Shown: positions 23,296 through 32,294, numbered from the stretch's first letter. The stretch: DNA of 64,000 nucleotides from Nocardioides marinus (GCF_013408145.1 NZ_JACBZI010000001.1:372001-436000); one strand, 5' to 3'. The notes: generated by a model from the letters alone, not told the origin. Translations and numbers: made by a program.

Positions 23296-24420
23296 ATGAG
23301 TCTTCGCATCAACCAGAACATCGACGCGGTCAACAGCTACCGCAACCTGTCGGTCACGCAGGGCCAGATGAGCAAGTCCCTGGAGAAGCTCTCCAGCGGC
23401 TTCCGCATCAACCGTGCCGCCGACGACGCGGCCGGTCTCGCCATCTCCGAGGGCCTGCGCTCGCAGATCGGTGGCCTCAAGGTCGCCGTCCGCAACACCC
23501 AGGACGGCGTCAGCGTCGTGCAGACCGCTGAGGGTGCGCTCACCGAGACGCACTCGATCCTCCAGCGCATGCGCGACCTGGCGGTGCAGTCGTCCAACGA
23601 CTCCAACGACACCAACTCCCGTGCGGCGATCAACGCCGAGGCGACCGCGCTGAAGGACGAGCTGACCCGCATCGCGGACAAGACGACCTTCAACAACGTC
23701 AAGCTCCTCGACGGCAACTTCACGGGCAAGGAGTTCCAGGTCGGGTACGCCGCCGGTGACACCATCACCGTCGACATCCAGGCTGCCGGCGCCTCGGCCG
23801 CCACCTCGACGTGGGCCAACGGTGCCGCCACCGCGACCGCGGCGGCCGCCACCTTCACCCAGAACGGTGTCGTCGTCACCACCGCGGCGCTGACCGCCAG
23901 CACCGACGCCAACAACATCGCCACCCAGCTGAACAACGACTCGAACTTCTCGTCGTCGTTCACCGCGTCGGTCGACGACAACGGCGGCCTGGTCGTCCAG
24001 TCCAACACCGGCCTCGCCGGTGCCATCACCGTCGGTGGCGGCCTCAACGCGGCCGGCACCAACGCGGCTGCCGGCGCTGGCGGTGGCGGCTTCTCGGCCG
24101 TCAACCTCGGTGTCTCCGGCGTCAACCTGGGCACCCAGGCCGGCGCCAGCTCCGCGATCACGGCGATCGACTCGGCCATCGAGTCCGTGTCGACCGCTCG
24201 CGCCAACCTCGGTGCCCTGCAGAACCGGTTCGAGCACACGATCAACAACCTGAACGTGACCGCCGAGAACCTCTCCGCCAGCGAGAGCCGGATCCGCGAC
24301 ACCGACATGGCCCAGGAGATGATGGCCTTCACCCGGTCGCAGATCCTCTCCCAGGCCGGCACCGCGATGCTCGCCCAGGCCAACCAGGCCCCGCAGAGCG
24401 TCCTGTCGCTGCTGCGCTGA
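23296..24420 (+). CDS. fliC: Flagellin FliC
   Basis: Filament subunit, 374 residues. The N-terminal D0/D1 part reads MSLRINQNIDAVNSYRNLSVTQGQMSKSLEKLSSGFRINRAADDAAGLAISEGLRSQIGGLKVAVRNTQDGVSVVQTAEGALTETHSILQRMRDLAVQ; in shorter view, the tract SSGFRINRAADDAAGLAISE is diagnostic. The C-terminal D1/D0 has RANLGALQNRFEHTINNL and ends QAPQSVLSLLR. The central part (about 160-270) is Ala/Thr/Asn-rich and short, with no clear domain. ATG 23296 has AGGAAGGGA before it. Regulated by a FliA promoter and probably by CsrA. Confidence 0.96.
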   Translation: MSLRINQNIDAVNSYRNLSVTQGQMSKSLEKLSSGFRINRAADDAAGLAISEGLRSQIGGLKVAVRNTQDGVSVVQTAEGALTETHSILQRMRDLAVQSSNDSNDTNSRAAINAEATALKDELTRIADKTTFNNVKLLDGNFTGKEFQVGYAAGDTITVDIQAAGASAATSTWANGAATATAAAATFTQNGVVVTTAALTASTDANNIATQLNNDSNFSSSFTASVDDNGGLVVQSNTGLAGAITVGGGLNAAGTNAAAGAGGGGFSAVNLGVSGVNLGTQAGASSAITAIDSAIESVSTARANLGALQNRFEHTINNLNVTAENLSASESRIRDTDMAQEMMAFTRSQILSQAGTAMLAQANQAPQSVLSLLR

Positions 24421-24453
24421 TCGAGCCGTGAGCTGATCCACCACGTCCCGGTG

Positions 24454-24489
24454 ACCGGGGCCCGACGGCGACCCCGTCGCGGCCCCGGT
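24454..24489 (+). terminator. Hairpin after fliC
   Basis: ACCGGGGCC pairs with GGCCCCGGT, with an inner stem cgacgg/ccgtcg. It follows the fliC stop by 33 bases and probably limits readthrough into fliD. Confidence 0.65.
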
Positions 24490-24583
24490 CCCCGGGACCG
24501 GTGTCACCGACACCCACCCGCAGGACCCAGCAGGACCCGGCACCACCAGCAGCACCCGGGAGCGCGAGAGGAGGCGACCTCGA

Positions 24584-25915
24584 ATGGCAGCAAGCATCAG
24601 CGGACTGGCCAGCGGTCTGGACACCGCGACCATCATCGACCAGCTCATGCAGCTCGAGGCCGCGCCCCAGAACCGCCTGAAGTCCCGGGTCTCCTCCGAG
24701 AAGCTGGTCCTCACCAGCCTCCAGGCGCTCAACAAGACCACCGCGTCCCTGGCCACGAAGGCCGAGGCCCTGGCCAAGGACACCGCCTGGACGCCGCTGG
24801 TCTCCACCAGCTCGGCCGCCGGGGTCGGCGTGAGCACCACCAGCTCCGCGTCCCCCCGCAACCTGACCGTCACGGTCACCTCCGTCGCGCAGACCCACCA
24901 GCTCGGGTACGCCGGCACGGCCGGTCTCTCCGACGTGGTCACCGGTGCCTCGACGCTGGTCCGGCTGGACCGCTTCGACGGCAGCCCGGTCGAGGTCGAG
25001 ACCGGTGACGGCACCCTCCAGGGCCTGGTCACCGCGATCAACGACCCGGCCAACGACACCGGCCTGAGCGCCACGGTCGTCAAGGTCGCCGACGGGCAGT
25101 ACCGCCTGCTGGTCGAGTCCAAGGCCACCGGCACCGCCGCCGATTTCGACCTCACCGCCCAGGACGGCAGTCCGCTGATGGGCGGCGCCACGGTCCGCGG
25201 CGGCACCGACGCCTCGATCGACCTCGGCGCCGGCATCGTGGCCTCCAGCTCGACCAACACCTTCGCCGAGGTCGTCCCCGGCGTCACGATCACCCTGGGC
25301 AACCAGGCCGCGGTGGGCACCGTCTCCTCGGTCTCGGTGTCCCGCGACGTCGCGGGCATGACCGCCAAGGTCAAGGACCTCGTCGACTCCCTCAACGCGG
25401 TCGTCGCCGAGATCGGCGTCAAGACCGCCGGCGGCACCACCGGGAGCGCCGGCCCCTTGGCCGGCGACGGCAACGCCCGGCAGCTGCGCTCGCACCTGCT
25501 GGACACCATCCGCACCGGGGGCGGCACCAGCCTGGCGGCGTACGGCATCCAGGTGAACCGCTCGGGTCGGCTCGACTTCGACGAGGCCGCCTTCAAGGCC
25601 GCGTACGCCGCGGACCCCACGGGGACCGCGGAGATGTTCACGACCGCCGCGGACGGCTTCGCCGCCCGGGTCTCCGAGGTCGCCAAGGGCGCCAGCGACT
25701 CCGCGGACGGGACGCTGAGCGCCGCGATCACGGGTCGCCAGTCCGGCATCGACCGGATGGAGGACTCCATCGACGAGTGGGACCGCCGGCTGACGCTGCG
25801 GCGTACCGCTCTCGAGCGGCAGTTCACGGCGCTGGAGACGGCGCTCTCACAGATGTCCAGCCAGTCCAACTGGTTGGCCGGTCAGCTCGCCTCGCTCCCC
25901 TCGAGCAGCAGCTGA
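24584..25915 (+). CDS. fliD: Filament cap protein FliD (HAP2)
   Basis: FliD caps the filament and folds flagellin in place. The 443-residue protein starts MAASISGLASGLDTATIIDQLMQLEAAPQNRLKSRV, the FliD N-terminal signature, and ends with ITGRQSGIDRMEDSIDEWDRRLTLRRTALERQFTALETALSQMSSQSNWLAGQL, the matching C-terminal helix. The domain between (VSVSRDVAGMTAKVKDLVDSLNAVVAEI) is also typical. A GAGGAGG ribosome-binding site lies ten bases before the ATG. No FliA-type promoter is seen in the 163-base gap after fliC. Confidence 0.95.
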   Translation: MAASISGLASGLDTATIIDQLMQLEAAPQNRLKSRVSSEKLVLTSLQALNKTTASLATKAEALAKDTAWTPLVSTSSAAGVGVSTTSSASPRNLTVTVTSVAQTHQLGYAGTAGLSDVVTGASTLVRLDRFDGSPVEVETGDGTLQGLVTAINDPANDTGLSATVVKVADGQYRLLVESKATGTAADFDLTAQDGSPLMGGATVRGGTDASIDLGAGIVASSSTNTFAEVVPGVTITLGNQAAVGTVSSVSVSRDVAGMTAKVKDLVDSLNAVVAEIGVKTAGGTTGSAGPLAGDGNARQLRSHLLDTIRTGGGTSLAAYGIQVNRSGRLDFDEAAFKAAYAADPTGTAEMFTTAADGFAARVSEVAKGASDSADGTLSAAITGRQSGIDRMEDSIDEWDRRLTLRRTALERQFTALETALSQMSSQSNWLAGQLASLPSSSS

Positions 25916-25946
25916 CGCCCACGGGAAGTCAAGGAAGGCACCCCAC

Positions 25947-26327
25947 ATGTACAACGATCCCCGCGCCGCATACATGGATGCATCCGTCGCGACCGCCAGC
26001 CCCGCCCGCCTGCTCGTCATGCTCTACGAGCGTCTCGTGCTCGACGTGCGCAAGGCCCTGGCCGCCCAGCAGAAGGCGGACCACGCCGAGGCCCACACGC
26101 AGCTCGTCCACGCCCAGGACATCGTCCTCGAGCTGCGCGCCAGCCTCGACGTCGAGGCCTGGGAGGGTGGCCCCGGGCTGGCCTCGATCTACGACTTCCT
26201 GCACCTGCAGCTGGTGCGGGCCAACATCAACCGCGACGCCGGTGCCACGGAGGGCTGCCTGAAGCTCGTCGAGGACCTGTGCGCCACCTGGCGCGAGGCA
26301 GCGCTGGCTGCGAGCCAGGTCGCATGA
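25947..26327 (+). CDS. fliS: Flagellin export chaperone FliS
   Basis: A 126-residue helical chaperone that binds the flagellin C-terminus. YNDPRAAYMDASVATASPARLLVMLYERLVLDVRKAL and GLASIYDFLHLQLVRANINRDAGATEGCLKLVEDLCATWREAA match the family throughout. It lies 31 bases after fliD and overlaps the next gene by four bases. Confidence 0.95.
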   Translation: MYNDPRAAYMDASVATASPARLLVMLYERLVLDVRKALAAQQKADHAEAHTQLVHAQDIVLELRASLDVEAWEGGPGLASIYDFLHLQLVRANINRDAGATEGCLKLVEDLCATWREAALAASQVA

Positions 26328-26731
26328 GCCCGCTGGTCGCCGCCACCGATGCCCACGCCCGTGCCGACTCACCAGCCCTGCGGCTCGTCGACGTCCAGGA
26401 AGCAGACCCCGCGGTGATGGCCGAGGCCGACGTGACGGCGTGGGAGATCGCGCTGGACCGCATCGAGCTCGACGTCATGCGTGGGGAGCGCAACCTGGCC
26501 CGGGGCCTGGAGTTCCGCACCGACCCGTGGGACCTGCCCGACGACGACATCGGCCCGCTGCCCCCGCAGCTGGTGGACCGTGCGGCCGGCATCCACCGTC
26601 GTCAGCACGCGCTGATCGAGAAGATGAGCCGGACGCTGCACCACACGTTGCGTCAGCAGGCGGTGGCCGAGGCCGCCAGCCGCGACCACGGCGCTGCGGC
26701 CTACCCCGTGTACGTCGACGTCGCCATCTGA
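26324..26731 (+). CDS. Small protein after fliS, possibly a FliT-type chaperone
   Basis: A 135-residue soluble protein beginning MSPLVAATDAHARADSPALRLVDVQEADP; the ATG overlaps the fliS stop (ATGA). Residues 40-80 (VTAWEIALDRIELDVMRGERNLARGLEF) and 95-125 (DRAAGIHRRQHALIEKMSRTLHHTLRQQAVAEAASR) are probable amphipathic helices. FliT, the FliD chaperone, commonly follows fliS, but I see no FliT-specific motif. The mid-segment DPWDLPDDDIGPLPPQL is unusual. Role in filament assembly is suggested only by position. Confidence 0.5.
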   Translation: MSPLVAATDAHARADSPALRLVDVQEADPAVMAEADVTAWEIALDRIELDVMRGERNLARGLEFRTDPWDLPDDDIGPLPPQLVDRAAGIHRRQHALIEKMSRTLHHTLRQQAVAEAASRDHGAAAYPVYVDVAI

Positions 26732-26771
26732 CCGACTCCCCCCGCCCCCCAGGACCACCCCTCCCTGGTCC

Positions 26772-26810
26772 CCGCGACCCCCGCCCTCCTCGTGAGGTCG
26801 GGGGTCGCGG
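26772..26810 (+). terminator. Hairpin terminator of the fliD-fliS unit
   Basis: A perfect 12-base stem (CCGCGACCCCCG / CGGGGGTCGCGG) with a 15-base loop, 40 bases after the last stop. Confidence 0.7.
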
Positions 26811-26855
26811 TGTGTCCGGGCCCGGCCGCGCCGACGCGGGACGAGCGGGGGCGAC

Positions 26856-26875
26856 GTCTGGACCAGCGTCCAGAC
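26856..26875. promoter_or_regulatory. Inverted repeat upstream of the cheA promoter
   Basis: GTCTGGAC and GTCCAGAC flank four bases, 35 bases upstream of the cheA -35 element. Similar GTCCAGAC/GTCTAGAC words sit just upstream of the cheR and antisense-ideR -35 elements. Possible activator site. Confidence 0.4.
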
Positions 26876-26910
26876 CAGTGGTCCGAAATGCGGGAGAACG
26901 TGGCCCGGCT

Positions 26911-26936
26911 CTCACCTTCGCGGGTGGTGCGCCGAT
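26911..26936 (+). promoter_or_regulatory. FliA-type promoter of cheA-cheW-receptor
   Basis: CTCA, 16 bases, GCCGAT. It lies 125 bases before the cheA start, giving a leader of about 118 bases. Confidence 0.75.
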
Positions 26937-27061
26937 GGGGGAGGTCGACTCGCCCACGCGGGCACCGCACGACACCGCAGCGCCGCGCAGGACCAAGGCG
27001 GCGCCGGGCAGCACCGGGCAGGACCAGGCAGCACCCGTCAGCAACGAGAAGGGGGAGGGCC

Positions 27062-29422
27062 GTGGACGACGACGCCGAGATCGTGGCCGAGTTCCTCGTG
27101 GAGAGCCACGAGAACCTCGACCAGCTCGACCGTGACCTCGTGGAGCTCGAGCGCACGCCCGACTCCCGGGAGCTGCTCTCCAGCATCTTCCGGACCATCC
27201 ACACCATCAAGGGCACCAGCGGCTTCCTCGCCTTCAACCGGCTCGAGGCGCTGACCCACGTGGGGGAGAACCTGCTGTCCCGGCTGCGTGACGGCAAGAT
27301 GGTCATGACCACGCACACCGCCGGCGCGCTGCTCACGATGGTCGACACCGTCCGTGCGCTGCTCGAGGCGATCGAGCACGGCGAGGGTGACGCGGACACC
27401 AGCGTGGACGTCGAGTCGGTCGTCTCGCTGCTCGAGCGGGTCCTGGCCGGCGACGTCGACGAGCCCGCGGCCGAGGCCCCGTCCCCGGCAGAGAGCGGTG
27501 AGCAGTCAACCGTTCCGGAGTCGGAGTCGGTTGAGGACGCACCGCCCGCCGCGGCTGAGGTCGAAGGCGGTGAGCACTCAACCGTTCCGGAGGCTGACTC
27601 GGTTGAGGACGCACCGCTCCCGCAGGCCGTGGTCGCAGGCGGTGAGGGGGCAACCGTTCCGGTGGCCCAGTCGGTTGAGGAGGCACCGCTCCCGCAGGCC
27701 GCCCTGCCCGACCCGGAGCCGGTGCTCGAGCCGGTGCTCGAGCCGCTCCTGGAGGAGGCGGCACCCGTGGCGGAGGCCGAGGAGGGCCGGCGTGGGGTGG
27801 TCGACTCCTCGGTCCGCGTCGACGTCGACCTTCTCGACGGGCTCGTGCAGCTCGTCGGCGAGCTGGTCCTGACCCGCAACCAGATCCTGCAGCGCACCGA
27901 GGCCGCCGACGACGTGGAGCTGGTCCGCGCCTCGCAGCGACTGGACCTCGTGGCCAGCGAGCTGCAGGAGAGCGTGATGCGCACTCGCATGCAGCCGATC
28001 GGCCAGGTCTGGTCGAAGATGCCGCGCATCGTGCGCGACCTGGCCCACCAGCTCGGCCGCGAGGTCGACCTGGAGATGGACGGTCACGACACCGAGCTGG
28101 ACCGCTCGCTGCTCGAGGCGCTCAAGGGCCCGCTGACCCACCTGGTGCGCAACTCCCTGGACCACGGCATCGAGCCGCCCGCCGCCCGGGCGGCCGCGGG
28201 CAAGCCGACGGCCGGCCGACTGCTGCTGCGCGCCTACCACGAGTCCGGCCAGGTGGTCGTCGAGATCACCGACGACGGCAGGGGCATCGACCCGCGCCAC
28301 ATCGGCGACGTCGCCGTCCGCCGCGGGGTGGTCACGCGCGAGCAGCTGGCCCGGATGGAGCCGCGCGACGTCCTGGACCTCATCTTCCGCCCCGGCTTCT
28401 CCACCGCCGAGCAGGTCACCAACGTCTCCGGCCGCGGGGTCGGCATGGACGTGGTGCGCACCTCGATCGAGCGGATCGGCGGCAGCGTCGACCTGACCAG
28501 CACGGTGGGGGCGGGTACGACGATGCGCATCCGCATCCCGCTCACGCTGGCGATCATCCCGGCGCTGGTCGTCGGCCAGCACGGGGAGCGCTACGCGATC
28601 CCGCAGGCCAACCTGGTCGAGCTCGTGCGCCTCGAGGGCCAGGACCTCCGCGAGAACGTCGAGACCCTGGCCGGGGCGCCGGTCCTGCGCCTGCGGGGTC
28701 GACTGCTGCCGCTCGTCTCGCTGTCCGAGGCGCTGGGCGGTGAGAAGGCCGACCCCGACGGGCTCACGATCGTCGTGGTGCAGGCCGACGAGACCCGCTT
28801 CGGCCTGTGCGTCGAGGAGGTCCACGACACCCAGGAGATCGTCGTGAAGCCGATCGGGCGACAGCTCAAGGCGCTCCCGACGTACGCCGGGGCCACGATC
28901 ATGGGCGACGGCCGGGTGGCCCTCATCCTCGACGTCGGCGGCATCGCACGCACCCGGGTGCTGGGCGCGGCCCACGCGTCGGAGGCGGAGGTGCAGGTCG
29001 GCACCGTCGACGCCCGCGCCCTGCTCGTCCTCGAGGTCTCCCAGGGCCGACGGGCGGCGCTGCCGCTCACGGCGGTGAGCCGGCTCGAGGAGTTCGACCT
29101 GGCGAGGGTCGAGCGGTCCGGGGGTGTCGAGGTCGTGCAGTACCGCGACGGCATCCTGCCGCTGCTGCGACTCGCGCCCGCAATCGGCCTGGCCGAGTCG
29201 CCGCCGTCGGAGGACCAGATCAGCGTGGTCGTCCACGAGGACGGCGACCACCGGGTCGGCATCGTGATCGACCGGGTCCTCGACGTGGTCGAGGAGCAGG
29301 TCGTCCCGACGGAGGTGGGTCGGCGCAACGGCGTCCTCGGCTCCGCGGTGGTCCAGGACCGGGTCACCGACCTGGTCGACCTCGACGCCGTCGTACGTCC
29401 TCTCCTGGCAGGTGCACGATGA
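27062..29422 (+). CDS. cheA: Chemotaxis histidine kinase CheA
   Basis: CheA phosphorylates CheY and CheB under receptor control. GTG 27062 follows a GGGGGAGGG site. The 786-residue protein has an Hpt domain with H47 (TIHTIKGTSGF), a repeat linker about 145-240, dimerisation helices from about 250 (DLLDGLVQLVGELVLTRNQIL), the ATPase domain (LVRNSLDHGIE; ITDDGRGID; GFSTAEQVTNVSGRGVGMDVV) and two CheW-like domains (about 505-640 and 650-786). A P2 CheY-docking domain is not recognisable; the palindromic repeats occupy its place. A doubled C-terminal CheW domain is uncommon. Confidence 0.95.
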   Translation: MDDDAEIVAEFLVESHENLDQLDRDLVELERTPDSRELLSSIFRTIHTIKGTSGFLAFNRLEALTHVGENLLSRLRDGKMVMTTHTAGALLTMVDTVRALLEAIEHGEGDADTSVDVESVVSLLERVLAGDVDEPAAEAPSPAESGEQSTVPESESVEDAPPAAAEVEGGEHSTVPEADSVEDAPLPQAVVAGGEGATVPVAQSVEEAPLPQAALPDPEPVLEPVLEPLLEEAAPVAEAEEGRRGVVDSSVRVDVDLLDGLVQLVGELVLTRNQILQRTEAADDVELVRASQRLDLVASELQESVMRTRMQPIGQVWSKMPRIVRDLAHQLGREVDLEMDGHDTELDRSLLEALKGPLTHLVRNSLDHGIEPPAARAAAGKPTAGRLLLRAYHESGQVVVEITDDGRGIDPRHIGDVAVRRGVVTREQLARMEPRDVLDLIFRPGFSTAEQVTNVSGRGVGMDVVRTSIERIGGSVDLTSTVGAGTTMRIRIPLTLAIIPALVVGQHGERYAIPQANLVELVRLEGQDLRENVETLAGAPVLRLRGRLLPLVSLSEALGGEKADPDGLTIVVVQADETRFGLCVEEVHDTQEIVVKPIGRQLKALPTYAGATIMGDGRVALILDVGGIARTRVLGAAHASEAEVQVGTVDARALLVLEVSQGRRAALPLTAVSRLEEFDLARVERSGGVEVVQYRDGILPLLRLAPAIGLAESPPSEDQISVVVHEDGDHRVGIVIDRVLDVVEEQVVPTEVGRRNGVLGSAVVQDRVTDLVDLDAVVRPLLAGAR
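27494..27689. repeat. Three copies of a 52-base palindromic repeat inside cheA, period 72
   Basis: Copies at 27494-27545, 27566-27617 and 27638-27689 share gcggtgag, tcaaccgttccgg, cggttgagga and gcaccgc. They encode GEQSTVPESESVEDAP and variants. Core, length and spacing equal those of the fliK repeats (6246-6441) in the opposite gene orientation. Because the core is palindromic, both strands yield nearly the same peptide. Confidence 0.85.
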
Positions 29423-29913
29423 CCATCACCGCCCCCCACCAGTCCTCCGGTGCCGCCACGGCGACCACCGGCCAGATGTGCACCTTCTGGGTGGACGGCC
29501 TCTACTTCGGCCTCCACGTGGAGCACGTCCAGGAGGTGCTGCGCTACCAGCAGCTGACGGTGGTGCCCTGTGCGCCGGACGCCGTCCACGGCCTCATCAA
29601 CCTGCGCGGCCAGATCGTGACCGCGCTCGACCTGCGGTGCCGTCTCGGGCTGCCACCGCGACCCGAGGGCGAGCTGCCCATGAACGTCATCGTCCGCTCC
29701 CGCGGCGAGGTCGTCTCCCTGCTCGTCGACGACATCGGTGACGTCATCGACACCACCGAGGTCACCCTCCAGCCCACGCCGGCCAACCTGCCCCCCACGG
29801 TGCAGGACGTCGTCGGCGGGGTGCTGCCCCTGCCCGGATCGATCCTTCTCGTCGTCGACGCCGAGCGCGCCGTCGACGTCTCCACACCCGACCCCACCGG
29901 AGGAACGCCGTGA
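29419..29913 (+). CDS. cheW: Chemotaxis coupling protein CheW
   Basis: CheW bridges receptors and CheA. The 164-residue protein has a Thr/Ala-rich lead, then the CheW fold: [60 protein letters not shown] and [26 protein letters not shown], ending at [23 protein letters not shown] is the conserved centre. The ATG overlaps the cheA stop by four bases. Confidence 0.96.
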   Translation: MTITAPHQSSGAATATTGQMCTFWVDGLYFGLHVEHVQEVLRYQQLTVVPCAPDAVHGLINLRGQIVTALDLRCRLGLPPRPEGELPMNVIVRSRGEVVSLLVDDIGDVIDTTEVTLQPTPANLPPTVQDVVGGVLPLPGSILLVVDAERAVDVSTPDPTGGTP

Positions 29914-32237
29914 CCGAGCTCCAGACCCGCGCCACCCAGAACGGCTCCGGCACCGCCTCCGCGCGTGCCAAGGCCGTGAAGCAGGCGTCGGCCAAGCCCG
30001 CCACCAGGACCACCCGCACGTCCGCGCCGGACCTCACGAAGATGCGCTCCGTCCTCGACGGCCTGCCCACCCGCGTGATGCTGGCCGACACCGACCTCGT
30101 GATCACCTACGCCAACCCGGCGACCGTGGAGGGCCTGCGGGCGCTCGCGGACTGGATCCCGGTCTCGCCGGACGAGCTGGTCGGCTCCAGCCTGGACATC
30201 TTCCACAAGGACCCGTCCTACCAGCGCGGCCTGCTCGCCGACCCGGAGCAGTACCTGCCCCGCAACGCCATGATCAAGGTCGGCCCGGAGGTCCTCGACC
30301 TCACGGTCGCGGCGGTGTACGACGACGACGGCACCTACGTGGGTGCGATGGCGACCTGGGACCTGGTCACCGAGAAGCTCGCGCTCGAGCAGCAGGTCGC
30401 CCGGGTGACCTCGATGATGGAGAACTCCCCGACGAACATGATGTTCGCCGACCGGGACTTCACCATCACCTACATGAACCCGGCGTCCCTGGAGACGCTG
30501 CGGGGGCTGCAGGAGCACCTGCCGGTCCCGGTGGACAAGATCGTGGGCACCAGCCTCGACGTCTTCCACAAGAGCCCGGACTACCAGCGCGGCATCCTCT
30601 CCGACGAGGCCCAGCTGCCCCGGCGCGCCAACATCTCGGTGGGCCCGGAGACCCTGGACCTGCTGGTGTCGGCGATCCGGGACAAGGACGGCGAGTACAT
30701 CGGCGCGATGGCCACCTGGGAGGTCATCACCTCCAAGCTCAGGGCCGAGGTCGAGCGCAACGACGCGATGGCCGACGCCAACGCCTTCAACAAGACCCTC
30801 TCGGTCCTGGCGGGCGCGACCAGCCGCGAGGAGGCCATCCAGAAGACCCTGGACGCGGTGCGCGAGGAGTTCGGCTGGGCCTACGGCTCGTTCTGGGCGA
30901 TCGACGAGTCCGACGGCCTCCTGCACTTCGACTCCGAGTCGGGCGACGCGGGGCCGGAGTTCCGTCAGGTCACCCTGGCCGCGACCTTCGCCGAGGGCGT
31001 GGGGCTGTCGGGTCGGGCCTGGCAGAGCCGTGACCTGTTCTTCACCCCCGACATCGGTCAGATGACCGACTGCGTGCGGGCCCCCGTCGCCCAGCGCGTG
31101 GGCGTGAAGTCCGGCCTGTGCTTCCCCGTCATCGTCGACGGCCAGGTCATCGGCACCATGGACTTCTTCATGCTCCAGACCATCGAGCCGAGCCCCCAGC
31201 GACTCGACACGCTGCGCAACGTGGGGCGCCTGGTCTCCCAGGCCTTCAGCCGGATCAACAAGGAGACCGCCGACCGGGAGCAGGCCGCCGAGCTCGCCGC
31301 GAAGGTCGAGGTCGTCCTCGACGTCGTGCAGGCCGCGGTCGACGGGGACTTCACCCGGGAGCTGACGATCTCCGGCGACGACGCCGTCGGCCAGCTGGCC
31401 GGCGGGCTCTCCAGCCTGCTCGGCACGCTGCGTGAGTCGATGAGCACCATCGGTCAGACGGCCGACGCGCTGGGGGTCGCCGCCGAGCAGCTGACGATCC
31501 TCTCCCAGGGCATGGGCGACGGCGCGTCGGTCACCTCCGACAAGGCCGCGAGCGCGAGCTCGTCGTCCTCGGAGGTCTCCGCCAGCATCCAGACCGTCGC
31601 CTCGGCGGCGGAGGAGATGACCGCCAGCATCCGTGAGATCGCGCAGAACGCGACCGAGGCCGCCTCGGTGGCCACCGGCGCGGTCGGTGTCGCCAGCCAG
31701 GCGCAGGACACCGTGGCCAGCCTCGGGGAGTCCTCGGCCGAGATCGGCCAGGTCATCAAGGTGATCACCTCGATCGCCCAGCAGACCAACCTGCTGGCGC
31801 TCAACGCCACCATCGAGGCCGCCCGCGCTGGCGACGCCGGCAAGGGCTTCGCGGTGGTCGCCAACGAGGTCAAGGAGCTGGCCAAGGAGACCGCCAAGGC
31901 GACCGAGGACATCGGGCGCAAGATCGAGGCGATCCAGGGCGACACCTCCGGTGCGGTCTCGGCGATCTCCGAGATCTCCGAGGTCATCGGCCGGATCAAC
32001 GACATCCAGACCACGATTGCCTCGGCGGTCGAGGAGCAGACCGCGACCACCAACGAGATCGCCCGGTCGGTGACCGAGGCCGCCGGCGGCGCCAACGGCA
32101 TCGCCGACGACATCTCCCAGGTGGCCTCGGCGGCCGACGACACCCGCCAGGGCGCGCAGAACACCCTGCAGTCGGCGACCGAGCTGTCCACCATGGCCGC
32201 CGAGCTCAAGGCCCAGGTCGGGCGCTTCCGCGTCTGA
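29910..32237 (+). CDS. Soluble methyl-accepting chemotaxis receptor with two PAS domains and a GAF domain
   Basis: A 775-residue receptor without membrane helices or signal peptide, hence cytoplasmic. The domains are a Lys/Ala/Thr-rich start; PAS 1 (about 45-150, [20 protein letters not shown]); PAS 2 (about 165-270, [20 protein letters not shown]), similar to the first and probably duplicated; GAF (about 290-435, [14 protein letters not shown]); a HAMP-like turn; and the signalling domain (about 520-775) whose tip reads [39 protein letters not shown] in the usual form. GTG 29910 overlaps the cheW stop. A cytosolic redox, energy or small-ligand sensor is plausible; the ligand is unknown. Confidence 0.93.
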   Translation: MTELQTRATQNGSGTASARAKAVKQASAKPATRTTRTSAPDLTKMRSVLDGLPTRVMLADTDLVITYANPATVEGLRALADWIPVSPDELVGSSLDIFHKDPSYQRGLLADPEQYLPRNAMIKVGPEVLDLTVAAVYDDDGTYVGAMATWDLVTEKLALEQQVARVTSMMENSPTNMMFADRDFTITYMNPASLETLRGLQEHLPVPVDKIVGTSLDVFHKSPDYQRGILSDEAQLPRRANISVGPETLDLLVSAIRDKDGEYIGAMATWEVITSKLRAEVERNDAMADANAFNKTLSVLAGATSREEAIQKTLDAVREEFGWAYGSFWAIDESDGLLHFDSESGDAGPEFRQVTLAATFAEGVGLSGRAWQSRDLFFTPDIGQMTDCVRAPVAQRVGVKSGLCFPVIVDGQVIGTMDFFMLQTIEPSPQRLDTLRNVGRLVSQAFSRINKETADREQAAELAAKVEVVLDVVQAAVDGDFTRELTISGDDAVGQLAGGLSSLLGTLRESMSTIGQTADALGVAAEQLTILSQGMGDGASVTSDKAASASSSSSEVSASIQTVASAAEEMTASIREIAQNATEAASVATGAVGVASQAQDTVASLGESSAEIGQVIKVITSIAQQTNLLALNATIEAARAGDAGKGFAVVANEVKELAKETAKATEDIGRKIEAIQGDTSGAVSAISEISEVIGRINDIQTTIASAVEEQTATTNEIARSVTEAAGGANGIADDISQVASAADDTRQGAQNTLQSATELSTMAAELKAQVGRFRV

Positions 32238-32294
32238 CCCTCGACCCGCCGTCGCCCTCCTCCGCACTCCCCGTCCCGGGCGACGGCCACGGAC

